64,000 nucleotides of DNA, taken from contig NC_080056.1 in the NCBI RefSeq assembly GCF_026212465.1, forward strand, positions 11,850,241-11,914,240. The letters run 5' to 3'. The stretch comes from Amaranthus tricolor (taxonomy: Eukaryota > Streptophyta > Magnoliopsida > Caryophyllales > Amaranthaceae). Every line of letters begins with the position of its first letter. The stretch's first letter is position 1. Shown piece after piece: positions 11,334-21,689 of this stretch. Position numbers and translations under genes: made by a program. The notes beneath the pieces were generated by a model. It did not search any database. It was not told the DNA's origin and was given only the letters and a program-made list of their open reading frames with translations.

Positions 11334-12625
11334 AGGAACGTATCCTGGATGAAGCCCATTGTACGAAATTTTCAGTACATCCGGGTGGTGACAAGATGTA
11401 CCAAGATCTAAAGTTAATGTTTTGGTGGTCGGGGATGAAGAAAGATATTGCAGAGTATGTTTCACGCTGTCTGACCTGTCAGAAGGTTAAAAGTGAGCAT
11501 AAGAGACCAGGAGGATTATTGCAACCGTTAGAGATACCAGTATGGAAGTGGGATGATATCTCTATGGATTTTGTTGTGGGTTTACCTCGAACGAAAGCAG
11601 GTAATGATGCCCTATGGGTTATAGTTGATCGTTTGACTAAGTCGGCACGTTTCATCCCTATGAACTGTCGCTGGGAAATGGAACAATTGGCACGAGCCTA
11701 CATTAAGTATGTCGTTCGATTCCACGGTGTACCCCGTACTATTGTGTCAGATAGAGACACACGATACCTGTCACAGTTTTGGCAAACCTTGCAACAGGCA
11801 ATGGGTACAACGTTGCTCTATAGTACGTCGTTTCATCCGCAGACGAACGGACAGACAGAACGAACGAATCAGGTATTGGAAGATATGTTACGTGCTATTG
11901 TCATGGAGTGGCAAGGTTCATGGGATGAACATTTGGATCTAGTTGAGTTTTCTTATAACAACAGTTATCAAGCCTCTATACAGATGGCCCCATTCGAGGC
12001 TTTGTATGGGCGTCGTTGTCGTAGTCCGGTTTATTGGGACGATTTTACTGAAGCGGTGACCTTAGGACCTGATTTGTTGTTTCAGATGAATGAGAAGGTA
12101 AGGTTGATAAGAGATCGGTTGAAAGCGGCACAGGATCGCCAAAAGTCGTATGCTGATTTGAAACGACGGCCTGAGGAGTTCACTGTGGGAGAACAGGTGT
12201 TACTCCGCGTATCACCCATGCGCGGAGTAGTACGTTTTGGTGCTCGGGGAAAGTTGAGCCCTCGGTTCATAGGGCCTTATGAAGTTTTGGAATGTGTGGG
12301 TAAAGTGGCTTATCGGTTAGCTCTTCCAAACTCTTTAGAAAAAGTACATGATGTATTTCATGTGTCTCAACTAAAGCGGTATCATGCCGCAGCCACTCAT
12401 GTATTAGACCCTGAATCTTTAGATTTGGATGCATCTTTGTCGTACCCTGAGCAACCGGTTCGAATCTTGGATAAAAAGGTCCATAGCACTCGACGGAAGG
12501 ATATAAGTATGGTAAAAGTACTGTGGTCAAATCACGAGCGTGAAGCGGCTACTTGGGAAACAGAAGACGCTATGCGAGAAAAGTACCCTCACCTTTTTCA
12601 GGTCAGTAGAGTTACGGGGACGTAA
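11303..12625 (+). pseudogene. Chromovirus copy 2: integrase with chromodomain-like tail
   Basis: The HHCC zinc domain, D-D-E core and chromodomain-like tail are as in copy 1. The catalytic residues in WDDISMDFVVGLP, IVSDRDTRYLS and GQTERTNQ are all present. A D-to-N change next to the catalytic region (HPQTNGQTE, where copy 1 has HPQTDGQTE) and an R-to-C change (EVLECVGKV) distinguish it. It is separated from RNase H by the shared frameshift. Confidence 0.9.
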
Positions 12626-12793
12626 CTTCTTAAGGGGGGTAGAGGGCGATAGGAATTTCGCGCAAGGAGTGTTAAATCTTTGTTTTGGTAGTCGTGTTTT
12701 ATGATGTGGAGTTATAGTTGTGATAGCGTTTGTGTTCTATGTTTTCCGCTGCCACACAAGTTACGAGGACGTAACTTCTTTTAAGGGGGGTAG
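12611..12793 (+). repeat. Duplicated polypurine tract before LTR 2
   Basis: The same two-copy arrangement as before LTR 1, at 12611-12642 and 12760-12793. The second copy abuts the LTR start at 12796. Confidence 0.85.
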
Positions 12794-12795
12794 TC

Positions 12796-14309
12796 TGTAA
12801 CACCCCGTCATTTATCGGGTTTAAAAATAAAATATAATATAATAAAATAAAATATATCAAAATAAAATAAATAAGTGATATTAAATTATATTATTTTACA
12901 TAGTTAATTATAAGTAACAAAGTGGGGTATTTTTTTTAACGGTAACGAGTTTAATCGCATGACGTTTTGTTTCAATTGTAATAATAACACAATAATTACT
13001 CAATTAATTAAATGATTAATTAAAAAAAAAAATAATAAGGGGGAATTTGGAAGGGGTGGCCGGTTATTGTGAGGAGGAATGGGAGGAGTTTGTAACTCCT
13101 CTCATAAGTGAGTATTATGGCACATTAAGCTCACCTCTTAAGTGCCTATTAATTCTTAAGCATCATTTGAATTTCCTCACATTTCCTAAGCTTTCAAAGT
13201 GAACAAAATTCAGAAAATTTTCCTCTTTTCTTGTTCTTGTTTCGGTATTCAAGAAGAAAAAAAAAAAACTTTGTTCAATCCAATCTTCAAATCAAAGGGT
13301 AAGTAAGTTGAGTTGTTATTTATAAATTTTATTTATAAGAAATTCTAGTATGAGATTATATAATATTTCTTTCAATATGATGACATCCTATGACTTATTA
13401 GGAGGATTGAGTATTTTATATAAGTTTTCTTTAATAATCCTTTGATAAAATTGATTTGTTAAAAGGGTTAAATCATATTTCTGTTATGCAAATTTTCCTT
13501 GATTTACATTCTTTAACAAAGTTTAAATTTGTTATAAGAATAAAGTCTATTCAAATGTTAAATTGAATTTATTTTACGATTTATATTTCTCTAACAAGAT
13601 TTTAGTTTGTTAGATGAAATTTTAAGTGTGTGGATTAAGTGATGTAATTATCCATGAGTTTATAAATCCTTTAACAAAATTTGATTTGTTTAAAGGATTG
13701 TCCTTATATATATATATGTTCGATTTAAAAAAAAAATGTTGGTTTATGATTCTCTACAAAATTTAAATTTGATAAGAGGATTAAATATTTAATTTAATTA
13801 TCATGGTTATGAAATTTTAAATGTTTTTGAAGATCTTGATGATGAGTATGTCTTAAGTTGTTAGCCTTATGTTTTGATGATGGCTTAGATTGTTGATGGG
13901 ACTTTGTGTATTGCCAAATGTGTGGAAATATCAAGTGGTTGTGTGATAGGAAATTGGTCTTGTTTGTTTTATTTTAGTAGAATGAAAATTCGGTTTCGGT
14001 TGGTATGTAGGTTATGAGATTTAAAAAAAAAAAGGATTTAATAATTCGAATAATAAAATAATTAAAAAATAATAATTAAAGTAAAAGGGGATTCCGGACA
14101 GCAGCTGCTGCCTCGGTAGTGGCGCCCCAATCCGGGTATCGGGTGTGTTTCGTTGTGGTTTTATTTAACCGATGTGTTTTTAAACCTCGTTAAAACGCTT
14201 AAAATAATTAAAAATAGTAATCGGATGCTAGAAATTATGAAATTTGGTACCCAAGATAATTGATGCGTTCCGGACGCAGCGGTGAAGTCGGATTTTTAAT
14301 TTGAATTTT
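12796..14309 (+). repeat. Truncated chromovirus LTR 2
   Basis: The first 1514 bp of the LTR, nearly identical to 3982-5503. Homology stops abruptly after TTTGAATTTT at 14309. The next twelve bases (GTGCAAGTGAT) resemble LTR 1 about 280 bp further on (near 5783), then alignment is lost. The 3' half of the LTR and any target-site duplication are therefore missing. Confidence 0.9.
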
Positions 14310-14765
14310 GTGCAAGTGATAATATTATAGCGGCCCAAGTATTGTAATTATTAATAGGTGAGTTACAACACCCCTAATTACAATAATATATTATATTATA
14401 CAAATCGGTTAATATTATAAGTAAGTCTAGACCATCCGTAATCTGTCATCAAATAATATATTATAACGGTATATGGAATATTATACAACAATACTTATGA
14501 TAACACGCGATAAAAGTTAGTCTAGATTTGATACAACAATACTAAACAATACTAAAATAATATACAATACACGGTATTATTTTTAGTATTATATATTGTA
14601 TTATATTACGATACCGGATGTTTTCTTTTATTTTTAGTTTGTAATGAGTTTAACGTATTATATTGTAAACATTTACCGTTAATATTTATATTAATCGGTT
14701 ACCGTTAATAATTTGTACAACAATACTTATAAATAATTTAATAATACGGGGTGTTATTATATTAT
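14310..14765. other. Anomalous AT-rich filler at an inverted-repeat junction
   Basis: There is no open frame. The stretch is a patchwork of short repeated words: TACAACAATACT three times, TTATATTATACAAATCG twice (about 14391 and 14756), ACCGTTAATA twice. Fragments resemble LTR words (AGTCTAGA, TTTGTAATGAGT, ACGGGGTGTTA). It sits exactly between the plus-strand and minus-strand chromovirus blocks. It could be end-joining filler DNA or a bad consensus at an assembly joint. Confidence 0.55.
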
Positions 14766-15497
14766 ACAAATCGTAGATGTTCCTGATGTTCTTCTCGGTC
14801 TTTCGAATAGAACAATATATCATCGATAAAGATAACGACGAATTTATCCAAGTATGCACTAAACACTTGGTTCATTAAGCACATGAACGCGGCTGGAGCA
14901 TTTGTCAACCCAAACGGCATCACTGTGAACTCATAATGTCCATAACGTGTTCTGAATGCGGTTTTATGTATATCCCCTTCAGCTATTCTTAGCTGGTGAT
15001 AACCCGATCTTAAATCAATCTTCGAAAAGATCCCGGCTCCTCTCAATTGATCAAACAAGTCATCTATCCGGGGCAACGGGTATTTATTCTTAACTGTTAC
15101 CTTGTTTAACTCTCTGTAATCAATGCATAACCTTAAACTACCATCTTTTTTTCTCACAAACAGAACTGGAGCACCCCAAGGTGAAACACTAGGTCGAATA
15201 TAACCTTTATCCAACAATTCTTCAAGTTGAGACTTCAATTCCTCCATCTCCTTTGGAGCCATACGATAAGGGGCCTTAGAAATCGGTCCAGTCCCCGGTA
15301 CCAAATCAATCGTGAAGTCAATTTCCCGTTGAGGTGGCATTCCGGGAATCTCGTCCGGAAAAACATCCAAAAATTCATTCACCACAGCAATATCCTGGGG
15401 ATTCCCTTCTTTCTTATCCCCCTGATTGATATGACATAAATACAAAGGGTGTCCTTGCCTCACAAGCCTTTGCAACTCTAAGGTCGATACCAAATTC
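14766..15497 (-). pseudogene. Chromovirus reverse transcriptase fragment 3a
   Basis: This fragment runs from the end of the protease region ([20 protein letters not shown]) through the palm of reverse transcriptase, with [20 protein letters not shown] and [10 protein letters not shown]. It stops at HLRFV. It reads [14 protein letters not shown] without a frameshift, which shows that the plus-strand copies gained a T. It matches copies 1 and 2 more closely than the neighbouring fragment 3b does. It lacks gag, RNase H and integrase, and both ends are abrupt. Confidence 0.88.
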
Positions 15498-15643
15498 TAG
15501 TCAATTCAATTGTAACGCTTAAACCTAAGACAAAATGAAATTCTATGGGTATTAACCTTGTTTAAACACATCAATATCACATTAAACCTCAACTAAATGA
15601 ATTGACATAAATGTATTATTGGATGAAATATTACATTAAACCG
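15498..15643. other. Filler between two overlapping RT fragments
   Basis: About 146 bases with no chromovirus match. Short words recur, such as ACATTAAACC (15570 and 15630) and AATTGACATAAATG beside TCAATTCAATTG. The two flanking fragments both begin in the same protease-RT region, so this is a joint between two copies and not an intron. Confidence 0.5.
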
Positions 15644-16486
15644 AAATACCTTCCTTAGAGACAAAATGACCCAAAAACGATACCTTATCCAACCAAAATT
15701 CACACTTTGACAACTTCGCGTACAACTTATTTTCTCGCAGGGTTTGCAGGACAAAACGTAGATGTTCCTGATGTTCTTCTTGGTCCTTCGAATAGACCAA
15801 TATGTCATCGATATAGATAACGACGAATTTATCCAAGTACGCACTAAACACTTGGTTCATTAAGCACATGAACGCGGCTGGAGCATTTGTCAACCCTAAC
15901 GGCATCACTGTGAACTCATAATGTCCATAACGTGTTCTGAAAGCGGTTTTATGTATATCCCCTTCAGCTATTCTTAGCTGATGATAACCCGATCTTAAGT
16001 CAATCTTCGAAAAGGTTCCGGCTCCTCTCAATTGATCAAACAAGTCATCTATCCGGGGCAACGGGTATCTATTCTTAACTGTTACCTTGTTTAACTCCCT
16101 GTAGTCAATGCATAACCTTAGACTACCATCTTTCTTTCTCACAAACAGATTTGGAGCGCCCCAAGGTGAAACACTAGGTCGAACATAACCTTTATCCAAC
16201 AATTCTTCAAGTTGAGACTTCAATTCCTCCATCTCCTTTGGAGCCATACGATAAGGGGCCTTAGAAATCGGTCCAGTCCCCGGTACCAAATCAATCGTGA
16301 AGTCAATTTCCCGTTGAGGTGGCATTCCGGGAATCTCGTCCGGAAAAACATCCAAAAATTCATTTACCACAGCAATATTCTGGGGATTCCCTTCTTTCTT
16401 ATCCCCCTGGCTGATATGACATAAGTACAAAGGGTGTCCTAGCCTCACAAGCCTCTACAATTCCAAGGTCGACACCAAATTCGTTT
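15644..16486 (-). pseudogene. Minus-strand chromovirus: end of protease and reverse transcriptase, truncated
   Basis: Reverse transcriptase of the older relative, with [14 protein letters not shown] in one frame, [20 protein letters not shown] and the catalytic [15 protein letters not shown]. It ends after [12 protein letters not shown], so RNase H and integrase are missing. A TAG replaces the Gln codon just before [10 protein letters not shown], so the link to the protease is also broken. Confidence 0.88.
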
Positions 16487-17040
16487 TGGGCCCCTTTTGA
16501 AATTTCCGATATCTAACCTTTTCTCCTCTTGGTTCTTCTAGCGACACTCTTCGCTTCCTAAATTCTATGGTGGCTTTATATTTTTCCCAACCAGTCCATC
16601 CCCAAAATTACCTCTAGACCTTCCATGTCTAACGCATACAAGTCGCTAGGAAAGACAACCTTTCCTATCCTCAAGGGTACATCCTTATACTGTTTTTCAA
16701 AACTGTACAATTTTCTCGATGGTACAGCCACCGTATAAGAAAATTTTTCAAAGGTCTCCAAATTCAACTCGTTTACCTTACTCTTTGCAAGAAATGAGCA
16801 TGTAGCTCCCGAATCAAATAATACATTCACAGCCATAGAATGAATGGCGAACGTACTTGTAACCACATCCGTCGCCTGATCAATTTCTCTTGCACTGACC
16901 GCAGATACTCTTCCATTAGCTGGCTGTGCCTTCATTCCTCCCACTTGATTGCCCCCACGATGCATTTCAGACTCTTCAACCCGGTTTCCATTTATCCGGC
17001 CTTGTACCCCATTAAAAAGGTCGCTGAAACCTCTGACCCG
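16487..17040 (-). pseudogene. Minus-strand chromovirus: aspartic protease region
   Basis: The frame contains the protease active site DSGATCSFLAKSKVNELNLE (about 16766-16825) and continues to LEVILGMDWLG. There an extra A in a run near 16580 shifts the frame and creates an early stop. The upstream link to gag is broken by another frameshift near 17020-17040. Confidence 0.85.
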
Positions 17041-18112
17041 CATTGCCACGATTTCCATTCCCGTACTGTCGGCTGACTTGACTGCCGGCGTTGTTTGAAT
17101 TCTTTTGCCGGTGCTGCCCACCCGGCTGTTGACTTCTACCTCCTTTTTTTATGTAGCATTCAAACTCTCTATGCCCCCTTTTGTGGCAAAAGTTACATTC
17201 GATCAGATTTCCTTCACAATCTTTTGCCGGATGATTTTTCTTGCACCTCTTACAAAAATACTTCCTCTCATTGCCATCTCGGTCCAATAATGGCTTAGCA
17301 GGCTTCACGTCGTTCCTAATTCCTGAATTCGAATTAGACCCGCCTCCCTGAAAATTTCCAAAACTCCTTGCTTTCTTCTGATAAAAGCCCGACATATTCT
17401 CCAATGCCTGGCCAGAAACTTCTTTCCTTTTCTCGGGGACATTACCCTTCTCTTTTTCCTTTTCTTTCCTCAAAATATTCCCTATTTGTGACGCTCGCTT
17501 ATACATCTGCTCCAGTGTGTTATATCGGTCACTCTCAATATGTTTTTGAATATCAAAAGATAAACCTAGCTCGAAACGTTGCATCTTTTTCTCCTCAGTG
17601 GGTACATCATCAGGACTATACTTGACATATTCCATAAATTTGTGATAATATTCATCCACCGTCATACTACCCATTTCCAATCGCACAAACTCGTTCGATT
17701 TATCCTTTCTAACATGCAGCGGATAAAATTTCTCTCGCATAGCCCTTTTGAACAAATCCCAACCAAAGTCTCCCTCAGCTTGCTCTATTAACCCCGGTCT
17801 ATTGTTTGCCCACCAGTAATCGGCTTCTCCAACTAAATAAAATGCAGCCTGATTGACATTCAATTATTCCGGGCATTCTACTACATCAAAAAGTTTGTCG
17901 AATTCTCTTAACTAGAGTTCAAGCTCCGACAGTTCCCCTTTACCGTTGAAGGTCGAGGGTTTGCTCTAATTAATCCGTTTGCTCATTTCAGATGCTAATT
18001 CTGATATAGACCTCTCTCGTGGTGCGCTTTTACTTGATAATGCTTTCACCAGATTTCTTAGCGTACGGTTAGCATCATTTCTAGACAGTCTCTTTCTTGA
18101 CAAAGGAGGCAT
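17012..18112 (-). pseudogene. Minus-strand chromovirus: gag
   Basis: The ATG is at 18112 (MPPLSRKRLSRNDANRT), matching the gag start of copy 2. The capsid-like core (NQAAFYLVGEADYWWANNRP), the basic segment and both zinc knuckles (CKRCKKNHPAKDC, CNFCHKRGHREFEC) are recognisable. Three nonsense codons interrupt the first third (Gln to TAG before SKPSTF, Trp to TAG in the LELWLREF position, Glu to TAA after ECPE). The three stops mark this copy as older than the plus-strand pair. Confidence 0.88.
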
Positions 18113-18124
18113 CTTATTTTAACA

Positions 18125-18811
18125 CTAAGCGTCCCAAGTGTCAGCACTCTCTTCATAGCTAGCTAAGTCAAAATCCTCATCATCTGCATCTTCCCCAGAA
18201 TCAGAGCTGGAGTTCGAGTGTGCTTCTCCTGATTCACTGTCACTATCTCCAGGGTGGTTTATTGGTACCTCCCTCACGTCTTCTTTGGGATCCTCTTCAT
18301 CTGAGCAAACCCCATCAAGCCCAGTCCCATAGCCATATAGGTCATAGTGCGACCCCCAATTGTCGCCCTCATCATTACTGGAAATCTCAACATAAGTAGG
18401 TGGTTCCCGCTTAGGCTCCCACGTTTTGACATTACTCTCCGACTGAACCTCGGTTTCCACTAGTGGAGGGTCGGGTAGGTCCCGCTCCTTCAACTGTTCC
18501 ATGACCACATCAGCGTCGTCTGATATGTGGGTCTCGCCCTCCTTCCCGGGTTCTACATTTTTCCTAGATTCAGACAAACGATGTAATTCATTTAAGTCTA
18601 AATCTAAATCATACCATACCCTATCAGCCTTTGCCTTAACCATTCGCATCTTCTCCCTATAATCTCGGATACTTTCACCATTCCTTATTCTCCATATATC
18701 AGCATTGGAGACTTCTCTCCAGGCAGTCTCTGGGTCAAATATCGATACTTCGCTAGTCTTCCTGGGGGTGTGTGAGTGCATGGGTGTTTTTCCCTTATTT
18801 CCCTTATCCAT
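18125..18811 (-). CDS. Acidic accessory ORF of minus-strand chromovirus (228 aa), function unknown
   Basis: This is the homologue of the frame at 6861-7526, in the same position between primer site and gag. Conserved blocks are WREVSNADIWRIR, YDLDLDLNELHRL, REPPTYVEISS, NWGSHYDLYGYG, SDEEDP, SSSDSGEDADDEDFDLASYE and ADTWDA. The last two residues (WR) are lost to a TAG. ATG 18811 (MDKGNKGKTPM) is the chosen start; ATG 18781 aligns better with copy 2. The frame is intact although gag and protease of the same element are riddled with stops. Only about 12 bases separate it from gag. Function is unknown; the acidic tail is the clearest feature. Confidence 0.72.
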   Translation of the reverse strand: MDKGNKGKTPMHSHTPRKTSEVSIFDPETAWREVSNADIWRIRNGESIRDYREKMRMVKAKADRVWYDLDLDLNELHRLSESRKNVEPGKEGETHISDDADVVMEQLKERDLPDPPLVETEVQSESNVKTWEPKREPPTYVEISSNDEGDNWGSHYDLYGYGTGLDGVCSDEEDPKEDVREVPINHPGDSDSESGEAHSNSSSDSGEDADDEDFDLASYEESADTWDA

Positions 18812-18951
18812 ATATCCTAATTCTACACGGATGTACAAACAAAACATTACTATCACAACAACACAAACACAATACAACAAAATTACGTCCTAAGGACTAT
18901 TTCCCCAACTCTCTATTAGGTCGTTTATTCCTTTATCATCTAAGGAACGTT

Positions 18952-18964
18952 GGCTCTGATACCA
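18952..18964 (-). other. Primer-binding site of minus-strand chromovirus
   Basis: GGCTCTGATACCA is the reverse complement of the initiator tRNA-Met primer site. It lies two bases inside the LTR end at 18967. Confidence 0.92.
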
Positions 18965-18966
18965 AT

Positions 18967-20331
18967 TGTAACAGCCCGGTTTAAGTGACCCGGAAATATC
19001 ATGTGAGAACATGAATCTGGCTCACAAACGGACGTAAGAAAACTCATCTTTACTCGGATCGTCAACGTTCCAACGGTAAAGGAATACGGTCAACAAAGTA
19101 AACAGCGCCAAACAAAACAAATCAGCGGAAGTCTTTACATACAACTCGAGAGCCCACCGGCCTCTAGTCTAACTAAAATTGTACGAGATAAAGAGAAAAC
19201 ATCATAAACTTTGGTTACATAAACTGAGTTATTTAGACCCATTACAAAGTAAGTCTAGACTTGATAGTTACGGGTTCTAAGCTGAATCCTCACTCCAGCC
19301 CCCACCTGCGATTAACCTGCTGCACGTCGTATGATAACACGTAGCAGGTTCCAAAGAACAACCAATACACGTCAGAGACTTCATACATATACTAAACAGG
19401 TTGAATACAAGCATTGTGTTTACCCTAGCATGCAAAGGCTCTATTATGTAATCTTTGTTCATTATTTCCAACCTTGTAACGTTGCCCGTCATGTTCGGGT
19501 CGTACAAGTCATATTTCCAATTTGTTTTGGTGGAATACACTTGGGAGAGCTAATCCCAAGGCAACCACCTACCTAAGACGTTGCCCGTCCTGTTCGGGTC
19601 GCCAAAGGCTAAGTATGCATACCCCCATGGTGATCATAAAGATCCCTGAATGCCATGGGAAAAATAGTTGATAATTTTCCAATTCATTTGTTAACCCTTT
19701 TGGGTAACATATCCATAAATTCTCAATTTCCACATAATCATTTCATATTATTTGAGGTGTCTAATCCTTATGTGATTACAATGCCTTGATTAGGAATAAA
19801 ACAACATTACTTGCACAACCATATAAACAGTATGGTCTAAGCGTGTACCTTTGAACGTTGCAAACACACGTTGTTCAAGCACAATTAAAATTTCGCCCTC
19901 TTATGAAACGAGGTCCTAAATAACACACACACAAAACGATCACGTATTAGACCGTGTTTAAACATTTAATCCACTCAATACCATTAAGATATCACTAAGA
20001 CTTGATAATTTCAAATGTTTTCATCAAACTCCCAATAGTTCCAAATTTTACATTCTGACCAGAAACTTTTATGGTCATTTCGGACAGTTTAGAAAATTCC
20101 AATTAGAAATCCGACTTCACCGTTGCGTCCGGAACGCATCAATTATCTTTGGTACCAAATTTCATAATTTCTAGCATCCGATTACTATTTTTAATTATTT
20201 TAAGCGTTTTAACATGTTTTAAAACGCATCGGTTAAATAAAACAACAACGAAACACACCCAACACTCGGATCGGGGCGCCACTACCGAGGCAGCAGCTGC
20301 TGTCCGAAATTCCTTCTACTTTACTTATTTT

Positions 20332-20412
<81 letters not shown>

Positions 20413-21686
20413 CTATTTAAATTATTTAATCCTTTTTAAATCTCCATACCAAAACACACCTAACCAAAAACCAAATTTACATTTTACTAAAATAAAACAA
20501 ATAAAACCAAATCTCCTATCACACAATCCACTTGATATTTCCACACATGTAACAATACATAAAATCCCCATCAACAATATAAACCATCATCAAAAACATA
20601 AAACTAGCAACTTAAGATATACTCATCCACAAGATTCTTCAAGAGCAATTAAAGTTTCATAACCCATGATAATTAAATTAAATACTTGATTCTCTTATCA
20701 AATTAAAATTTTGTAGAGAATCATATATCATCATTTTTTTTTGAATCAAAACATATATATAAGGACAATCCCTTTAAACAAATCAAATTTTGTTAAAGGA
20801 TTTATAAACTCATGGATACCTACTTTACTTTATTCATACACTTAAAATTTCTTTTAACAAACTAAATCTTGCTAGAGAAATATAAATTGTAAAATAAATC
20901 CATTTTAACCTTTGAATAGACTTTATTCTTATAACAAATTTAAGCTTTGTTAAAGAATGCAAATCAAGGAAAATTTTATATAATAGAAATAGGATTTAAT
21001 CCTTTTAACAAACCAATTTTATCAAATGATTATTAAAGAAAACTTATATAAAATACTCAATCCTCCTAATAAGTCATAGGATATCATCATAAAAAGAAAG
21101 AAGATTATGTAATCCCATACTAAAATTTCTTATAAATAAAAATAGTAATTAACAACTTCACTTACTCTTTGATTAGAAGATTGGATTGAGCAAAGAAAAT
21201 GTTTTTTTTTTCTTCTTGAGCCGAAACCAAGAACAACAACAAGGGGAATATTTTTTTCTGAATTTTTTTCTCACTAAGAAGATTAAAATGTGATTAGGAA
21301 TGTGAGGAATTTAAATTGAAGCTTAAGGATTAATAGGCAATTTAATGGATGGCTTTAAGTGTCATAATACATACTTATGAGAGGAGTTACAAAACTCCTC
21401 CCCTTACACTTCACAACCGGCTGCCTCTTCCCCTTCCCCTATTTAATTTTTTTTATTAATTAATTAATTAAACAATTATTATACTATTGTTAAAACAGCA
21501 AGAAACGTCACGTGATAACATCGTACGCGATAAAACTTGTTACCGTTAAAATTAACCTACTTTATTACTTATAATTAATTATGTAAAATAATATAATTTA
21601 ATATCACTTATTTATTTTATTTTTGTTATATTTTATTTTATTATATTTTATTTACTTTTAAACCCGATAAATTACGGGGTGTTACA
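18967..21686 (-). repeat. 5' LTR of minus-strand chromovirus (2720 bp)
   Basis: On the minus strand it starts TGTAACACCCCGTAATTTAT at 21686 and ends GGGCTGTTACA at 18967. It aligns along its length to LTR 1 but with many substitutions and indels, so it is a separate and older copy. A (TA)n array at 20334-20395 followed by a T run is an expansion not present in LTR 1. The two CCCG/CGGG stem motifs are conserved (about 19485-19505 and 19582-19602). Position 21687 is the first base of an unrelated Athila-like gag. Confidence 0.92.
20334..20395. repeat. (TA)n array inside the minus-strand LTR
   Basis: About 62 bases of alternating TA followed by a run of T. It sits where LTR 1 has a short A/T tract near 5210-5280, so it arose after the copies diverged. 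Confidence 0.9.
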
Positions 21687-21689
21687 TCT

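Larger units (their letters stand above)
1..14309 (+). mobile_element. Tandem pair of Ty3/gypsy chromoviruses sharing an LTR
   Basis: The order is internal region (cut by the window edge), full LTR, primer-binding site, second internal region, then truncated LTR. Positions 1-5503 align to 8815-14309 with a constant offset of 8814 apart from small indels, and differ at only scattered bases. The long LTRs, initiator-Met primer site, reverse transcriptase text and a chromodomain-like integrase tail ending in a WETED..REKYPHLF pattern fit the Tekay/Del clade of plant chromoviruses. This LTR-internal-LTR-internal-LTR order is what unequal recombination between LTRs of one element produces. Both units share the same pol lesions, which supports duplication in place over two independent insertions. 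Confidence 0.9.

Noticed and set aside
15227..15439. Plus-strand frames over 14762-17800
   Set aside because: They are antisense shadows of the minus-strand chromovirus reverse transcriptase and gag.
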